From Oscillospiraceae bacterium (lineage in GTDB: Bacteria; Bacillota; Clostridia; Oscillospirales; Oscillospiraceae): a stretch of 27,091 bases of DNA. The notes under the pieces are model-generated. The model was not told the DNA's origin. It saw only the letters and a program-made list of their open reading frames with translations, and made no database searches. Of the stretch, positions 8,393 through 15,473 are shown in pieces (positions within the stretch are counted from its first letter, which is position 1; the number at the start of each line of letters is the position of its first letter). The translations under genes were made by a program, and so were the position numbers. Location of the stretch: assembly GCA_020025275.1 (NCBI GenBank), contig JAHHSI010000029.1:1-27091 (forward strand). The letters are read 5' to 3'.

Positions 8393-9441
8393 GTCGCTCC
8401 CCGCACGGGGGGCGTGGATTGAAATATTGCAGCGCTCAGGAAAAAAGGATTTACCGTAGGTCGCTCCCCGCACGGGGGGCGTGGATTGAAATCCACGTGC
8501 GCCCTACCACTGTCACTACGTCTTTTAGTCGCTCCCCGCACGGGGGGCGTGGATTGAAATAGTTTGCGCACGACATTGCCCCACGCGGTGGACTGTCGCT
8601 CCCCGCACGGGGGGCGTGGATTGAAATGATGCTCCAGCCTTTATCAGCGTTAAGCGTCTTAAGTCGCTCCCCGCACGGGGGGCGTGGATTGAAATGCTAT
8701 GCAATCGCCCGCAGCGGCGCACAAGGAAAGTCGCTCCCCGCACGGGGGGCGTGGATTGAAATGTCGCTGTACTTGGCTCCGCTGATATTGATGGACAGTC
8801 GCTCCCCGCACGGGGGGCGTGGATTGAAATCGCAACGCAATCCAACCAATTTGGGACGCCATCAGTCGCTCCCCGCACGGGGGGCGTGGATTGAAATTCA
8901 ATTTGTTGCGATGATCCCCCAAGCTTTCGGCGTCGCTCCCCGCACGGGGGGCGTGGATTGAAATCGCTATCAGCGCCATCATAAATGCAAAGTATATTGT
9001 CGCTCCCCGCACGGGGGGCGTGGATTGAAATATTGATTACAGGGAGGTGCGAGAGTAATGGCAAAGTCGCTCCCCGCACGGGGGGCGTGGATTGAAATTC
9101 GCACTATTGATATTCGGGATGCCGATCCGGTTGCAGTCGCTCCCCGCACGGGGGGCGTGGATTGAAATTCAATGTAAGGAGGTAGAAAATGAGTGAGTGG
9201 ATCGTCGCTCCCCGCACGGGGGGCGTGGATTGAAATCGCTCTGGCTTTGTTTTTCGCCGAGCGGGTGGCACGTCGCTCCCCGCACGGGGAGCGTGGATTG
9301 AAATATGCTGTTACTCCGCGTATGCGCAAGTGATGTATTGTCGCTCCCCGCACGGGGAGCGTGGATTGAAATTCGTCCCAAAGCGGTACAAATTCGGTGA
9401 TCTTAAACGTCGCTCCCCGCACGGGGAGCGTGGATTGAAAT
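8393..9441 (+). CRISPR. Type I-C CRISPR array, 16 repeats and 15 spacers
   Basis: Sixteen 33-base repeats start at 8393, 8460, 8528, 8595, 8663, 8730, 8798, 8865, 8932, 8999, 9066, 9136, 9204, 9272, 9340 and 9409. Each begins GTCGCTCCCCGCACGGGG and ends GCGTGGATTGAAAT. Spacers are 34-37 bases (mostly 34-35) and all differ. Repeats 1-13 are identical with G at position 19; repeats 14-16 have A there, giving GGGGAGC. The hairpin is CGCTCCCC-GCAC-GGGG(G/A)GCG, leaving an 11-base 5' handle ending ATTGAAAT after Cas5c cutting. No repeat is decayed at the distal end. Confidence 0.99.
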
Positions 9442-9494
9442 GTCATCGTCGAGCTGGATAATGTTATGCCGCCCATGGGACAACTTCGGCAAGC

Positions 9495-9529
9495 AAAAAC
9501 CCGGACAGCAGAAAAGACTGCTGTCCGGG
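9495..9529 (-). terminator. Intrinsic terminator for the minus-strand genes 9556-11112
   Basis: A perfect 12-bp stem, CCCGGACAGCAG with CTGCTGTCCGGG (9500-9511 with 9518-9529), is followed on the minus strand by TTTTTGC. There is no T-run on the plus strand, so it would end array transcripts poorly, though the stem lies only about 60 bases after the last repeat. Confidence 0.88.
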
Positions 9530-9555
9530 ATCGTATGACGTTCGAGCGGTGGTGA

Positions 9556-9969
9556 TTAGAAATGCGCCTCCACGTACTTGTTGTACTTTTTGTGATCCAT
9601 TGTGTGCTTATAGGTGTTCCGGAAGCGCTGCACGGTGATGCTGTTGAACTCCAGCACCCGGCGGTATTTCAGAACGCCGCCGCCAAAGGAGAGGATGCCG
9701 CAGACATACCCCACAGGAGCGGTTTTATAGCATAGACCTACCAATGCGGCCAGTACCAGAACGGAGAAAAGGACACCGGCAATTTGCTTTTTTGGGTGGA
9801 GTTTTTTCACGTCCTCCGCAGTCACCACGCCTTCTTCAATCATGGTTTTGGCAAAGCGCTTTTGCACACCAAAAAGGGAAATCGCCGTCAACACACAGGG
9901 AGCTGTCACAAAAAAGGCAAATAAAGTGACGCCCACATAGTAAAACAACAGTATTGTCTGATCCATCAT
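9556..9969 (-). CDS. Small membrane protein of unknown function
   Basis: This is a 137-residue protein, not recognised. Three hydrophobic segments are visible at about residues 7-30, 63-81 and 84-101, separated by a charged, lysine-rich stretch (35-62). The C-terminal tail (102-137) is basic and hydrophilic and ends KKYNKYVEAHF. There is no signal peptidase site, so it is probably an integral membrane protein. It lies 21 bases after the racemase-like gene on the same strand, with GAAAGGA before the start, and is probably cotranscribed with it and ended by the terminator at 9495-9529. Confidence 0.75.
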   Translation of the reverse strand: MMDQTILLFYYVGVTLFAFFVTAPCVLTAISLFGVQKRFAKTMIEEGVVTAEDVKKLHPKKQIAGVLFSVLVLAALVGLCYKTAPVGYVCGILSFGGGVLKYRRVLEFNSITVQRFRNTYKHTMDHKKYNKYVEAHF

Positions 9970-9990
9970 ACGTATTAAGTCCTTTCTTCG

Positions 9991-11112
9991 CTAAATGAAC
10001 TCCGTGGGCACGTCACCGGAAGCCTCGGTGAAGTGCAGCGGAAGATCCTTTCTTGCCGTGGCGTAGAGCATATTGGGATACGAGAGCAGAAAGTCCACCG
10101 TATCACCAATCTGCAGGTCCCGCGGGCAATCTTCAATATCCAAAATACAGTGGTCGGAGGAGCCACCCAAGACCACGATGCCCTCGTCCCGTGGTGTCAG
10201 CTGCTCCACGTCTCCCACATCGGCACGTCCGACAGCGACGATGCAGCGTTTGCGAAAGCCTCGATCCACATAGGTGGGCTTATTGCCGAAGGCGTCGATG
10301 ATGATGTTGCCCACGGGGTACGTGGGCTTGGTCTTGATCTCCACCACCTCGGCCTGCAAGATCATCGTGTCCGGATGCAAGCCCATGTTGGGAATTTTCC
10401 ACACAAAAGGCAAATCATGTGCATTGAGAACCGTTTCCCCGATCCGCAGGTGGTTGATGCCCTCAGGCATGGTCCCTCGGTGCACCAGGGGATAGGAGCT
10501 GGAGGCCCCGCCGGAGATGATCTCCAATTTCCGCCCAATACGTGCTTCCACATGGTGGGCAATCGTTAGAAGCGATTTCATTTTGTCCACTGTTGGCTGT
10601 ATAGAGCCATAGCAGCCCAAGTTGACGCCGATCCCGGCCAAATAGACATGGGGAAGATATTTCTCCACGTGCACACAGACATTCACCATTTCGTCGTGCT
10701 TCCAGAAGCCCTCCCGCAGATCGCCCAGATCGGCCATCACAATGACACGGTGGGTCATCTGCAGTCGCTGGCACGTTTCTTCCAGTGCGTTGAGGACGGC
10801 CAGCTCGCTTTGCAAAGAGGTGTCACACCAGCGCACCACGTCCTCCAGCTCGGAGAGCATAGGAATACGCAGTAGGAGATAGGGACCGGGAATCCCGGCC
10901 TCACGGCAGGCGATGATCTGCTCCAGACGGCTGCTGCCCAGTTCGGATGCCCCGCACAGACGGAAGAGCCGGGCGACCGTCGGCAGGCCGCCGCAGCCCT
11001 TGATGACACCGCACACCTGGATCCCCGCCTTGTGGCAGACATCGGTGACGTGCAGCATGTTCTGCTGCAGTCTCGGCAAGTTGATGATAAGTCTCGGGAA
11101 CTGACGCTTCAT
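9991..11112 (-). CDS. orr: Alanine/ornithine racemase-like PLP enzyme
   Basis: This 373-residue protein has the alanine racemase N-terminal fold, a PLP TIM barrel. It resembles the clostridial ornithine racemase Orr from memory: segments LLRIPMLSELEDVVRWCD, MADLGDLREGFW, GIGVNLGCYG, ISGGASSSYPLVHRGTMPEG, NHLRIGE and IDAFGNKPTY occur in the same order. The likely PLP lysine is K38 in VCGVIKGCGG. The predicted reaction is L/D interconversion of ornithine or another basic amino acid in the cytoplasm. The start is ATG 11112 behind GTGAGGCG; an in-frame GTG at 11127 is part of that ribosome binding site. The superfamily is sure; substrate and symbol are tentative, because no ornithine degradation genes are nearby. 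Confidence 0.8.
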   Translation of the reverse strand: MKRQFPRLIINLPRLQQNMLHVTDVCHKAGIQVCGVIKGCGGLPTVARLFRLCGASELGSSRLEQIIACREAGIPGPYLLLRIPMLSELEDVVRWCDTSLQSELAVLNALEETCQRLQMTHRVIVMADLGDLREGFWKHDEMVNVCVHVEKYLPHVYLAGIGVNLGCYGSIQPTVDKMKSLLTIAHHVEARIGRKLEIISGGASSSYPLVHRGTMPEGINHLRIGETVLNAHDLPFVWKIPNMGLHPDTMILQAEVVEIKTKPTYPVGNIIIDAFGNKPTYVDRGFRKRCIVAVGRADVGDVEQLTPRDEGIVVLGGSSDHCILDIEDCPRDLQIGDTVDFLLSYPNMLYATARKDLPLHFTEASGDVPTEFI

Positions 11113-11144
11113 ACTGCATCGCCTCACGACTAAATGTTGATTGT

Positions 11145-11173
11145 ATTATAACACAAACCCGCCTTGTTTGCTA
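11145..11173 (-). promoter_or_regulatory. Promoter for the racemase-like gene
   Basis: On the minus strand, TATAAT (11145-11150) lies 17 bases from a weak TAGCAA -35 box (11168-11173), 33 bases upstream of the chosen start codon. Confidence 0.65.
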
Positions 11174-11270
11174 CCGCGTTTTTTGATATTTTCTTGGTGA
11201 AGATGCTGAAAGCCAACAGGAAAAATCGTGCAATATGACGTTTGCTTTTTGGGAGAACGATACAGCGGAA

Positions 11271-11301
11271 ACAGAAAGGAGCGCCCATGGCGGGGCGCTC
11301 C
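11271..11301 (-). terminator. Terminator of the two-component/DegV/PAP2 operon
   Basis: On the minus strand, a 9-bp stem GGAGCGCCC/GGGCGCTCC (11278-11286 with 11293-11301) is followed by TTTCTGTTT. It sits 11 bases after the PAP2 gene stop. Confidence 0.75.
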
Positions 11302-11312
11302 TTGGGGAACAT

Positions 11313-12002
11313 TCAGCTTTTTTTCCGGCGTCCATAGACCAGCAGCCAGCCCGCCAGACAGAGGGGGAGGGCCCAGAGCACATCCAGCAGCGAATGCTGC
11401 TTGAGGAACACGGTGGAGATACTGATCAGTACGGCAGAGACCACGAAAAAGATCTTCCAGCCGCGGCTTTGCAGCCACTTGCAATGAAGGCCGCCCAGCA
11501 TGGCCACCACCGATCCGATGACATGGAGTGACGGGCAGACGTTGGTGTTGGTATCGAAGGCATAGAAAGCGGCCATGAACCGGGTCAGAATATTGTCCCG
11601 GGCGAAGGAAAGCGGCCGCAGCTCCTGACAGGTGGGGAAGAGGAAGTAGACGGCGATGGTCACCGAATAGGTAAAGATGGTGAAATACATCATGCGCCGA
11701 AAGGCCTCGGTGTCATAAAAGAAGAGAAAGACCACCGTACCGCCCAGAAAGAGAAACCAGAAGAGGTAGGGGATCAAAAACAGCTCCTGAAAAGGGATCA
11801 TGTCATCCAGAGGGCAGTACATGGGGTGGTAGGTCTGCACCACGTAAAAACGCTCCACAAAGCCAAAGAGCATTCCAAACAGAGGCCAGAAGAGCAACAG
11901 CCATGTATGGCGATACGGCGCTTCATTGATGCGGCGGAGCCGGAACTGGCGCCAGTCGGCGTCCATTTTTAGTTTTTTCGGAGATACAGTCGTTGTTGTC
12001 AT
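11313..12002 (-). CDS. PAP2-like membrane phosphatase/phosphotransferase
   Basis: This 229-residue polytopic protein has about six hydrophobic segments. It has the second and third PAP2 motifs: CPSLHVIGS (histidine acceptor region) and a STVFLKQHSLLDVLW segment supplying the last H and D. The first motif, K(x6)RP, is not evident; that pattern is common in the inositol-phosphoceramide-synthase-like branch of PAP2. It is likely to act on a lipid phosphate or polyprenyl phosphate head group at the membrane. The start at 12002 overlaps the degV stop as ATGA, so translation is coupled. A longer reading from 12050 would run deep into degV and lacks a ribosome binding site. Confidence 0.82.
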   Translation of the reverse strand: MTTTTVSPKKLKMDADWRQFRLRRINEAPYRHTWLLLFWPLFGMLFGFVERFYVVQTYHPMYCPLDDMIPFQELFLIPYLFWFLFLGGTVVFLFFYDTEAFRRMMYFTIFTYSVTIAVYFLFPTCQELRPLSFARDNILTRFMAAFYAFDTNTNVCPSLHVIGSVVAMLGGLHCKWLQSRGWKIFFVVSAVLISISTVFLKQHSLLDVLWALPLCLAGWLLVYGRRKKS

Positions 12003-12859
12003 TTGGTCATCATCAATACACCCAGGCAATCGGGGCCACAGTGGCTGCAAATGGTGCAGCCGGCATGAGTTACAAGGACTTCTTCAAAGGGCTGCAGCTC
12101 CTTGACAAGGGCCACGGCCTTTTCCACCAGAGCGTCCGGTGCGGAGGAATATGTAATAATGATCCGGGCCGGATCGATGTCGCTGCGGTCCGCCAGACGG
12201 CCGCGGATATAGTCCAGAACGGACTTCTCCATGTTGCCCCGGTACTTCTTTCCCACGATCATGCCGCCGTTTCGCACCCGGATCTCCGGCCTCAGCTGCA
12301 AGGCCCGTGCCCCTAAGGCCGTAATGCTGGAGCAGCGTCCGCCCTTTTTCAGATATTCCAGTGTCTGCAGGACGAAGCTGATGTCCAGATGCTCCCGCAT
12401 GACGTCCAGCCGTGCCTTGATGGCGGCGGCATCGGCGCCATCAAGGATCAGACGGGCAGCCTCCAACACCAGCAGACCGCTGCCGCTGGAGAGGGACTGG
12501 CTGTCCACCACGTAGACACGGCCGGGCCCTTTGTCCGCCAACTCCCGCGCCGCCAGACAGGCGTTCTGGTGAGAGGTGGAGAGGTTGCTGGAGATGTTGA
12601 CGTGAACAATGTCGCAGCCGTCTTCCACATAGCTCCGCCAGGCGTCCAGATATTCCCCGACGGAGATGGCAGAGGTCATAGGCAGCGTCCCGCTTTGAGC
12701 CACGTAGTCAAAGAGCTGGCGGGAGGTCACATCCACACCGTCACGATACACCTGATCGCCCAGCGTCACGCTCAGGGGGATAACATCGACGTTATTTTCG
12801 CGGTACAAAGACTCCGTCAGATCACAGGTGGAGTCGCAGGTAATTTTGATTTTCGACAT
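11999..12859 (-). CDS. degV: DegV family fatty-acid-binding protein
   Basis: This 286-residue protein belongs to the DegV/FakB family, cytoplasmic proteins that bind one fatty acid and, as FakB, present it to a FakA kinase. Family features are CDSTCDLTESLYRENNVDVIPL at the N-terminus, DGVDVTSRQLF, the ligand-site segments TSAISVGEY and SSNLSTSHQNA, VDSQSLSSGSGLLVLEA, and LEYLKKGGR. The C-terminus has three cysteines in TICSHCGPDC, where relatives usually read more like S-x-H-x-GPG. The start has GAGGAGG. It lies 34 bases after the sensor kinase and overlaps the PAP2-like gene. No fakA partner is in the window. Confidence 0.93.
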   Translation of the reverse strand: MSKIKITCDSTCDLTESLYRENNVDVIPLSVTLGDQVYRDGVDVTSRQLFDYVAQSGTLPMTSAISVGEYLDAWRSYVEDGCDIVHVNISSNLSTSHQNACLAARELADKGPGRVYVVDSQSLSSGSGLLVLEAARLILDGADAAAIKARLDVMREHLDISFVLQTLEYLKKGGRCSSITALGARALQLRPEIRVRNGGMIVGKKYRGNMEKSVLDYIRGRLADRSDIDPARIIITYSSAPDALVEKAVALVKELQPFEEVLVTHAGCTICSHCGPDCLGVLMMTK

Positions 12860-12893
12860 TGAAATGGCCTCCTCATGTCCACAATGTACAGCG

Positions 12894-13919
12894 TTATTCC
12901 GTGGTGGGCAGCGTCACGGTGAAGCGGCAGCCTGCCTCCGGCAGATTTTCCACCCGGATCCGGCCGCCGCAGGTGTCCAGCACCCGCTTGGTCAGTGCCA
13001 GACCCAACCCGTTGCCCTCGGAGGTGTGGGAACTGTCACTTTGGTAAAACTTGTCAAAAATGTGTTTTTGGGCCTCCGGCGCAATGCCGGGGCCGGTATC
13101 TTCGATGGTAAAGACGATGGTTCCTGGCTGCTGTTCCAACCGAAGGGACACCATACCGGCAAAGGGATCGTACTTGATGGCGTTATCCAAGAGATTGATC
13201 CACACGTGAAGCAGCATACTCTCGTTGCCGGTAAAGGCCACGGAGTCCAGATTCACATCAAACTCGATTTCCTTGGCCTCCCACTTGGGTTCCAGCAGGA
13301 CGATGGCCTGTCGGATCTGCTCATCCAGACGGAACGTACTCTTGTTGGAGTCGATGGTCTGGTGATCCACTTTGCTCAGAAGAAGGATGTTGCCCACTAA
13401 TTGGTTGAGTCGGTGGGTATTGAGCAGGATCTTCTCCACATACATGGCCTGCTCCGGTGACGCCTGAGCGTCCTGCAGCAGGGTCGCATAGCCCTCGATG
13501 GCGTTGATGGGCGTCTTGAACTCGTGGGACACATTGGAGACAAAATCGGTCTGAATGATCTCCGTGGCGCCCAGCTCCTGCACCATGAGGTTGAAGTTGT
13601 CGTAGATCTCCCGGATCTCCCGCACCCGGTTGGGCGGCTCCAATCGATGGGAGAAGTCACCACGGCTTACCTGCCGCATGGCCTCGCTCAGGCGGGTGAT
13701 GGGGGAAAAAATCAGAATGCTCAGGAAATACCCCAGGACACAGCTGAGGATGATGCTAAAGACCAGCACCCAAATGGGGGAGGAGACACGCAGATTGAAA
13801 ATGCTGTCCAGCAGCCAGCTAAGGAGCACCGCCACGGCGGCGCCGATGGCAATTTCTGCCAGAGCGATCAGCACATAGTAAGGGCGCAGACCCAACTTTT
13901 TCTTGGCTCGTTCTTTCAT
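12894..13919 (-). CDS. Sensor histidine kinase
   Basis: This 341-residue HAMP-type kinase has two TM helices, at about residues 14-38 and 48-71, with only about ten residues between them, so it has almost no extracellular sensor and probably senses within the membrane. HAMP spans about 71-122. The DHp box SHEFKTPINA contains the phosphoacceptor H132. The catalytic domain has the N box LLDNAIKY (243-250), DTGPGI (274-279) and GNGLGLAL (302-309), all intact. Its start overlaps the response regulator stop by four bases (ATGA). The stimulus is unknown; cotranscription with DegV and a PAP2 protein suggests membrane lipid or envelope state. Confidence 0.94.
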   Translation of the reverse strand: MKERAKKKLGLRPYYVLIALAEIAIGAAVAVLLSWLLDSIFNLRVSSPIWVLVFSIILSCVLGYFLSILIFSPITRLSEAMRQVSRGDFSHRLEPPNRVREIREIYDNFNLMVQELGATEIIQTDFVSNVSHEFKTPINAIEGYATLLQDAQASPEQAMYVEKILLNTHRLNQLVGNILLLSKVDHQTIDSNKSTFRLDEQIRQAIVLLEPKWEAKEIEFDVNLDSVAFTGNESMLLHVWINLLDNAIKYDPFAGMVSLRLEQQPGTIVFTIEDTGPGIAPEAQKHIFDKFYQSDSSHTSEGNGLGLALTKRVLDTCGGRIRVENLPEAGCRFTVTLPTTE

Positions 13920-14587
13920 GAGCGAACCACCTTATACCCCACGCCGCGCATGGTGACGATCCGGAAATCCTGATTGTCCCGGAACCGTTCCCGCAGCCGG
14001 CCGATATGGACGTCCACCGTGTGGGTATCGCTGTCGGAGTTGTAGCCCCAGATCTCGTCCATCAGCTGTTGGCGGGTGAAGATCTTGCCGGGGAACGAGG
14101 CCATTTTGTAGAGCAGCATAAACTCCTTCTGGGGCAAGACCGTGCTGACGCCGTTCACGGTTACCGTCAGCGAGTCGCACTCCATAGTGGTGGAGCCGAT
14201 GACCTGCCGACGCTCGTTGATCATTTGGGCACGGCGCAGCAGGGCCCCTACACGCAGGACCATCTCATTGACATTGACCGGCTTGACCATGTAGTCGTCG
14301 GTGCCGGAGAGAAAACCCATGCGCATATCGTCAAAAGCGGACTTGGCCGTGATCATCAGTACGGGAGTGCTGTTGCCGGCCTGCCGCAGGGAGTCCACCA
14401 GTTCGTAGCCGTTCATCTCCGGCATCATAATATCGGAGATGATGAGATCGAAATAGCCCTCGTCCATGGCCTGCAGTGCTTCGGCACCGTTGCCGACGCC
14501 CTGCACGGCGTATCCGTTTTTGACCAGCACGTGCTCAAAGAGCTGACGCAGCTCCCGGTCGTCCTCGGCAATTAAAATTCGAAACAT
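13916..14587 (-). CDS. OmpR/PhoB-family response regulator
   Basis: This 223-residue protein has a receiver domain (1-118) with acidic residues E8-D9-D10, phosphoacceptor D52 in ISDIMMPEMNG, T80 and K102. The C-terminal winged helix (about 130-223) has the usual QKEFMLLYKMASFPGKIFTR and THTVDVHIGRLRERF segments and the MRGVGYKV ending. The start is set at ATG 14587 (MFRILIAEDD). ATG 14599 is possible but would touch the AAAGGA ribosome binding site. First gene of the operon, partner of the following kinase. Confidence 0.94.
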   Translation of the reverse strand: MFRILIAEDDRELRQLFEHVLVKNGYAVQGVGNGAEALQAMDEGYFDLIISDIMMPEMNGYELVDSLRQAGNSTPVLMITAKSAFDDMRMGFLSGTDDYMVKPVNVNEMVLRVGALLRRAQMINERRQVIGSTTMECDSLTVTVNGVSTVLPQKEFMLLYKMASFPGKIFTRQQLMDEIWGYNSDSDTHTVDVHIGRLRERFRDNQDFRIVTMRGVGYKVVRS

Positions 14588-14650
14588 GACGCTGACCATT
14601 CCTTTCTTCGTAATAGGGCGGCCCACAAAGGGCCAAAGAATACCATCCTC

Positions 14651-14682
14651 ATCATAACGCACCTACTTCAACTGTCTGTCAA
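14651..14682 (-). promoter_or_regulatory. Possible promoter of the two-component operon
   Basis: A consensus TTGACA (14677-14682 on the minus strand) is present, but the best -10-like TATGAT (14651-14656) is 20 bases away, longer than optimal. It may need an activator such as the cognate regulator. Confidence 0.35.
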
Positions 14683-14731
14683 GAGAAATTCAACATTTGT
14701 TGAGAAAATACACGCCTGTTGGCGCAGAGAT

Positions 14732-14760
14732 AAAAAAAGTCGGGCCCGAAGGCCCGACTC
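14732..14760 (-). terminator. Intrinsic terminator of ridA
   Basis: A 9-bp GC-rich stem (AGTCGGGCC/GGCCCGACT, with a four-base loop) is followed on the minus strand by seven T. It lies 11 bases after the ridA stop. Confidence 0.92.
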
Positions 14761-14770
14761 AAAGGAAAGA

Positions 14771-15139
14771 TTACTTAACGGCGATGGCCTCCACCTCGCA
14801 CAGAACGCCCTTGGGCAGATCCTTCACAGCGACACAGCTGCGAGCGGGCTTGGAGACGAAGTAGCGGGCATAGACCTCGTTGAAAGCGGCAAAGTCGCCC
14901 ATGTCAGCCAGGAAGCAGGTGGTCTTGATGACCTTGTCGTAGCCCACGCCGGCAGCTTCCAGAATGCCGCCCACGTTCTTGCAGCTCTGCTCCGCCTGTG
15001 CGGTGATGCCTTCGGGAACGGTGCCGGTTGCCGGATCTACGGGGATCTGACCGGAGGTAAAGACAAAACCGTTGACTTCCATACCCTGAGAATAGGGGCC
15101 GATGGCGCCGGGAGCGTTCTTAGTTTCCAGAATGTTCAT
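14771..15139 (-). CDS. ridA: RidA family enamine/imine deaminase
   Basis: This 122-residue protein is the normal RidA length. RidA hydrolyses reactive 2-aminoacrylate and related imines released by PLP enzymes, as a cytoplasmic trimer. Family motifs are APGAIGPYSQGMEVNGFVFTSGQ at the N-terminus, a KTTCFLADMGDFAAFNEVYARYF segment, ARSCVAVKDLPKG with the substrate-binding arginine, and the C-terminal VEAIAVK. The start is ATG 15139 behind AAAGGAG; a longer frame upstream lacks support. It is a single-gene unit with its own terminator and a plausible promoter at 15215-15244. Confidence 0.96.
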   Translation of the reverse strand: MNILETKNAPGAIGPYSQGMEVNGFVFTSGQIPVDPATGTVPEGITAQAEQSCKNVGGILEAAGVGYDKVIKTTCFLADMGDFAAFNEVYARYFVSKPARSCVAVKDLPKGVLCEVEAIAVK

Positions 15140-15214
15140 AGTGCGTTTCTCCTTTGAAAATGGTTGTGCGGGATGGGCTGCCGAGCAGTCCATCCATGAA
15201 ATAGGTTTCGACCC

Positions 15215-15244
15215 TATTTAAGCACAAATCCGGCGAATTTGCAA
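15215..15244 (-). promoter_or_regulatory. ridA: Probable ridA promoter
   Basis: On the minus strand, TTGCAA (15239-15244) and TAAATA (15215-15220) are 18 bases apart, about 75 bases upstream of the ridA start. The rest of the roughly 330-base gap between ridA and the next gene holds only the terminator at 15347-15384. Confidence 0.5.
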
Positions 15245-15346
15245 GTGAAGTTGCGTCGAAAGGGGAAAACCATCAGGAAATGTCCGGGAGACGGGTGCAG
15301 GAGACGGATTTTCTGTTTTCGATTTGTGATCATAGGGGGAGAAATG

Positions 15347-15384
15347 CAAAAAGCCGGCAGACAGAGATCTTCTCTGTCTGCCGG
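15347..15384 (-). terminator. Terminator downstream of the 332-residue membrane protein gene
   Basis: A perfect 14-bp stem, CCGGCAGACAGAGA (15354-15367) with TCTCTGTCTGCCGG (15371-15384), and a minus-strand CTTTTTGC tract. It lies about 90 bases after the stop at 15474. Confidence 0.85.
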
Positions 15385-15473
15385 TTGCTGTTGCTCAAGC
15401 CGCACCCGCTGCCCCCAGGAGCAGCCGTGTGCGGAAAAAGGCGGTCGTTTTTACGACAGAAAGGGAGCGGCGC

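Noticed and set aside
8426..9408. Self-targeting of this window by the spacers
   Set aside because: Reading the 15 spacers by eye against the genes here showed no evident match; only a full genome search could settle it.
8215..9476. Several open frames on both strands through the CRISPR array
   Set aside because: They are translations of the repeats (SRSPHGGRGLK and SIHAPRAGSD-like strings) and have no coding meaning.
9500..9529. Terminator for the CRISPR transcript on the plus strand
   Set aside because: The stem is strong but there is no T-run on that strand; the T-run is on the minus strand, where it serves the membrane protein gene.
12003..12050. Longer N-terminus for the PAP2-like protein
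   Set aside because: It would lie deep inside degV and lacks a ribosome binding site; the ATGA overlap start at 12002 is better.
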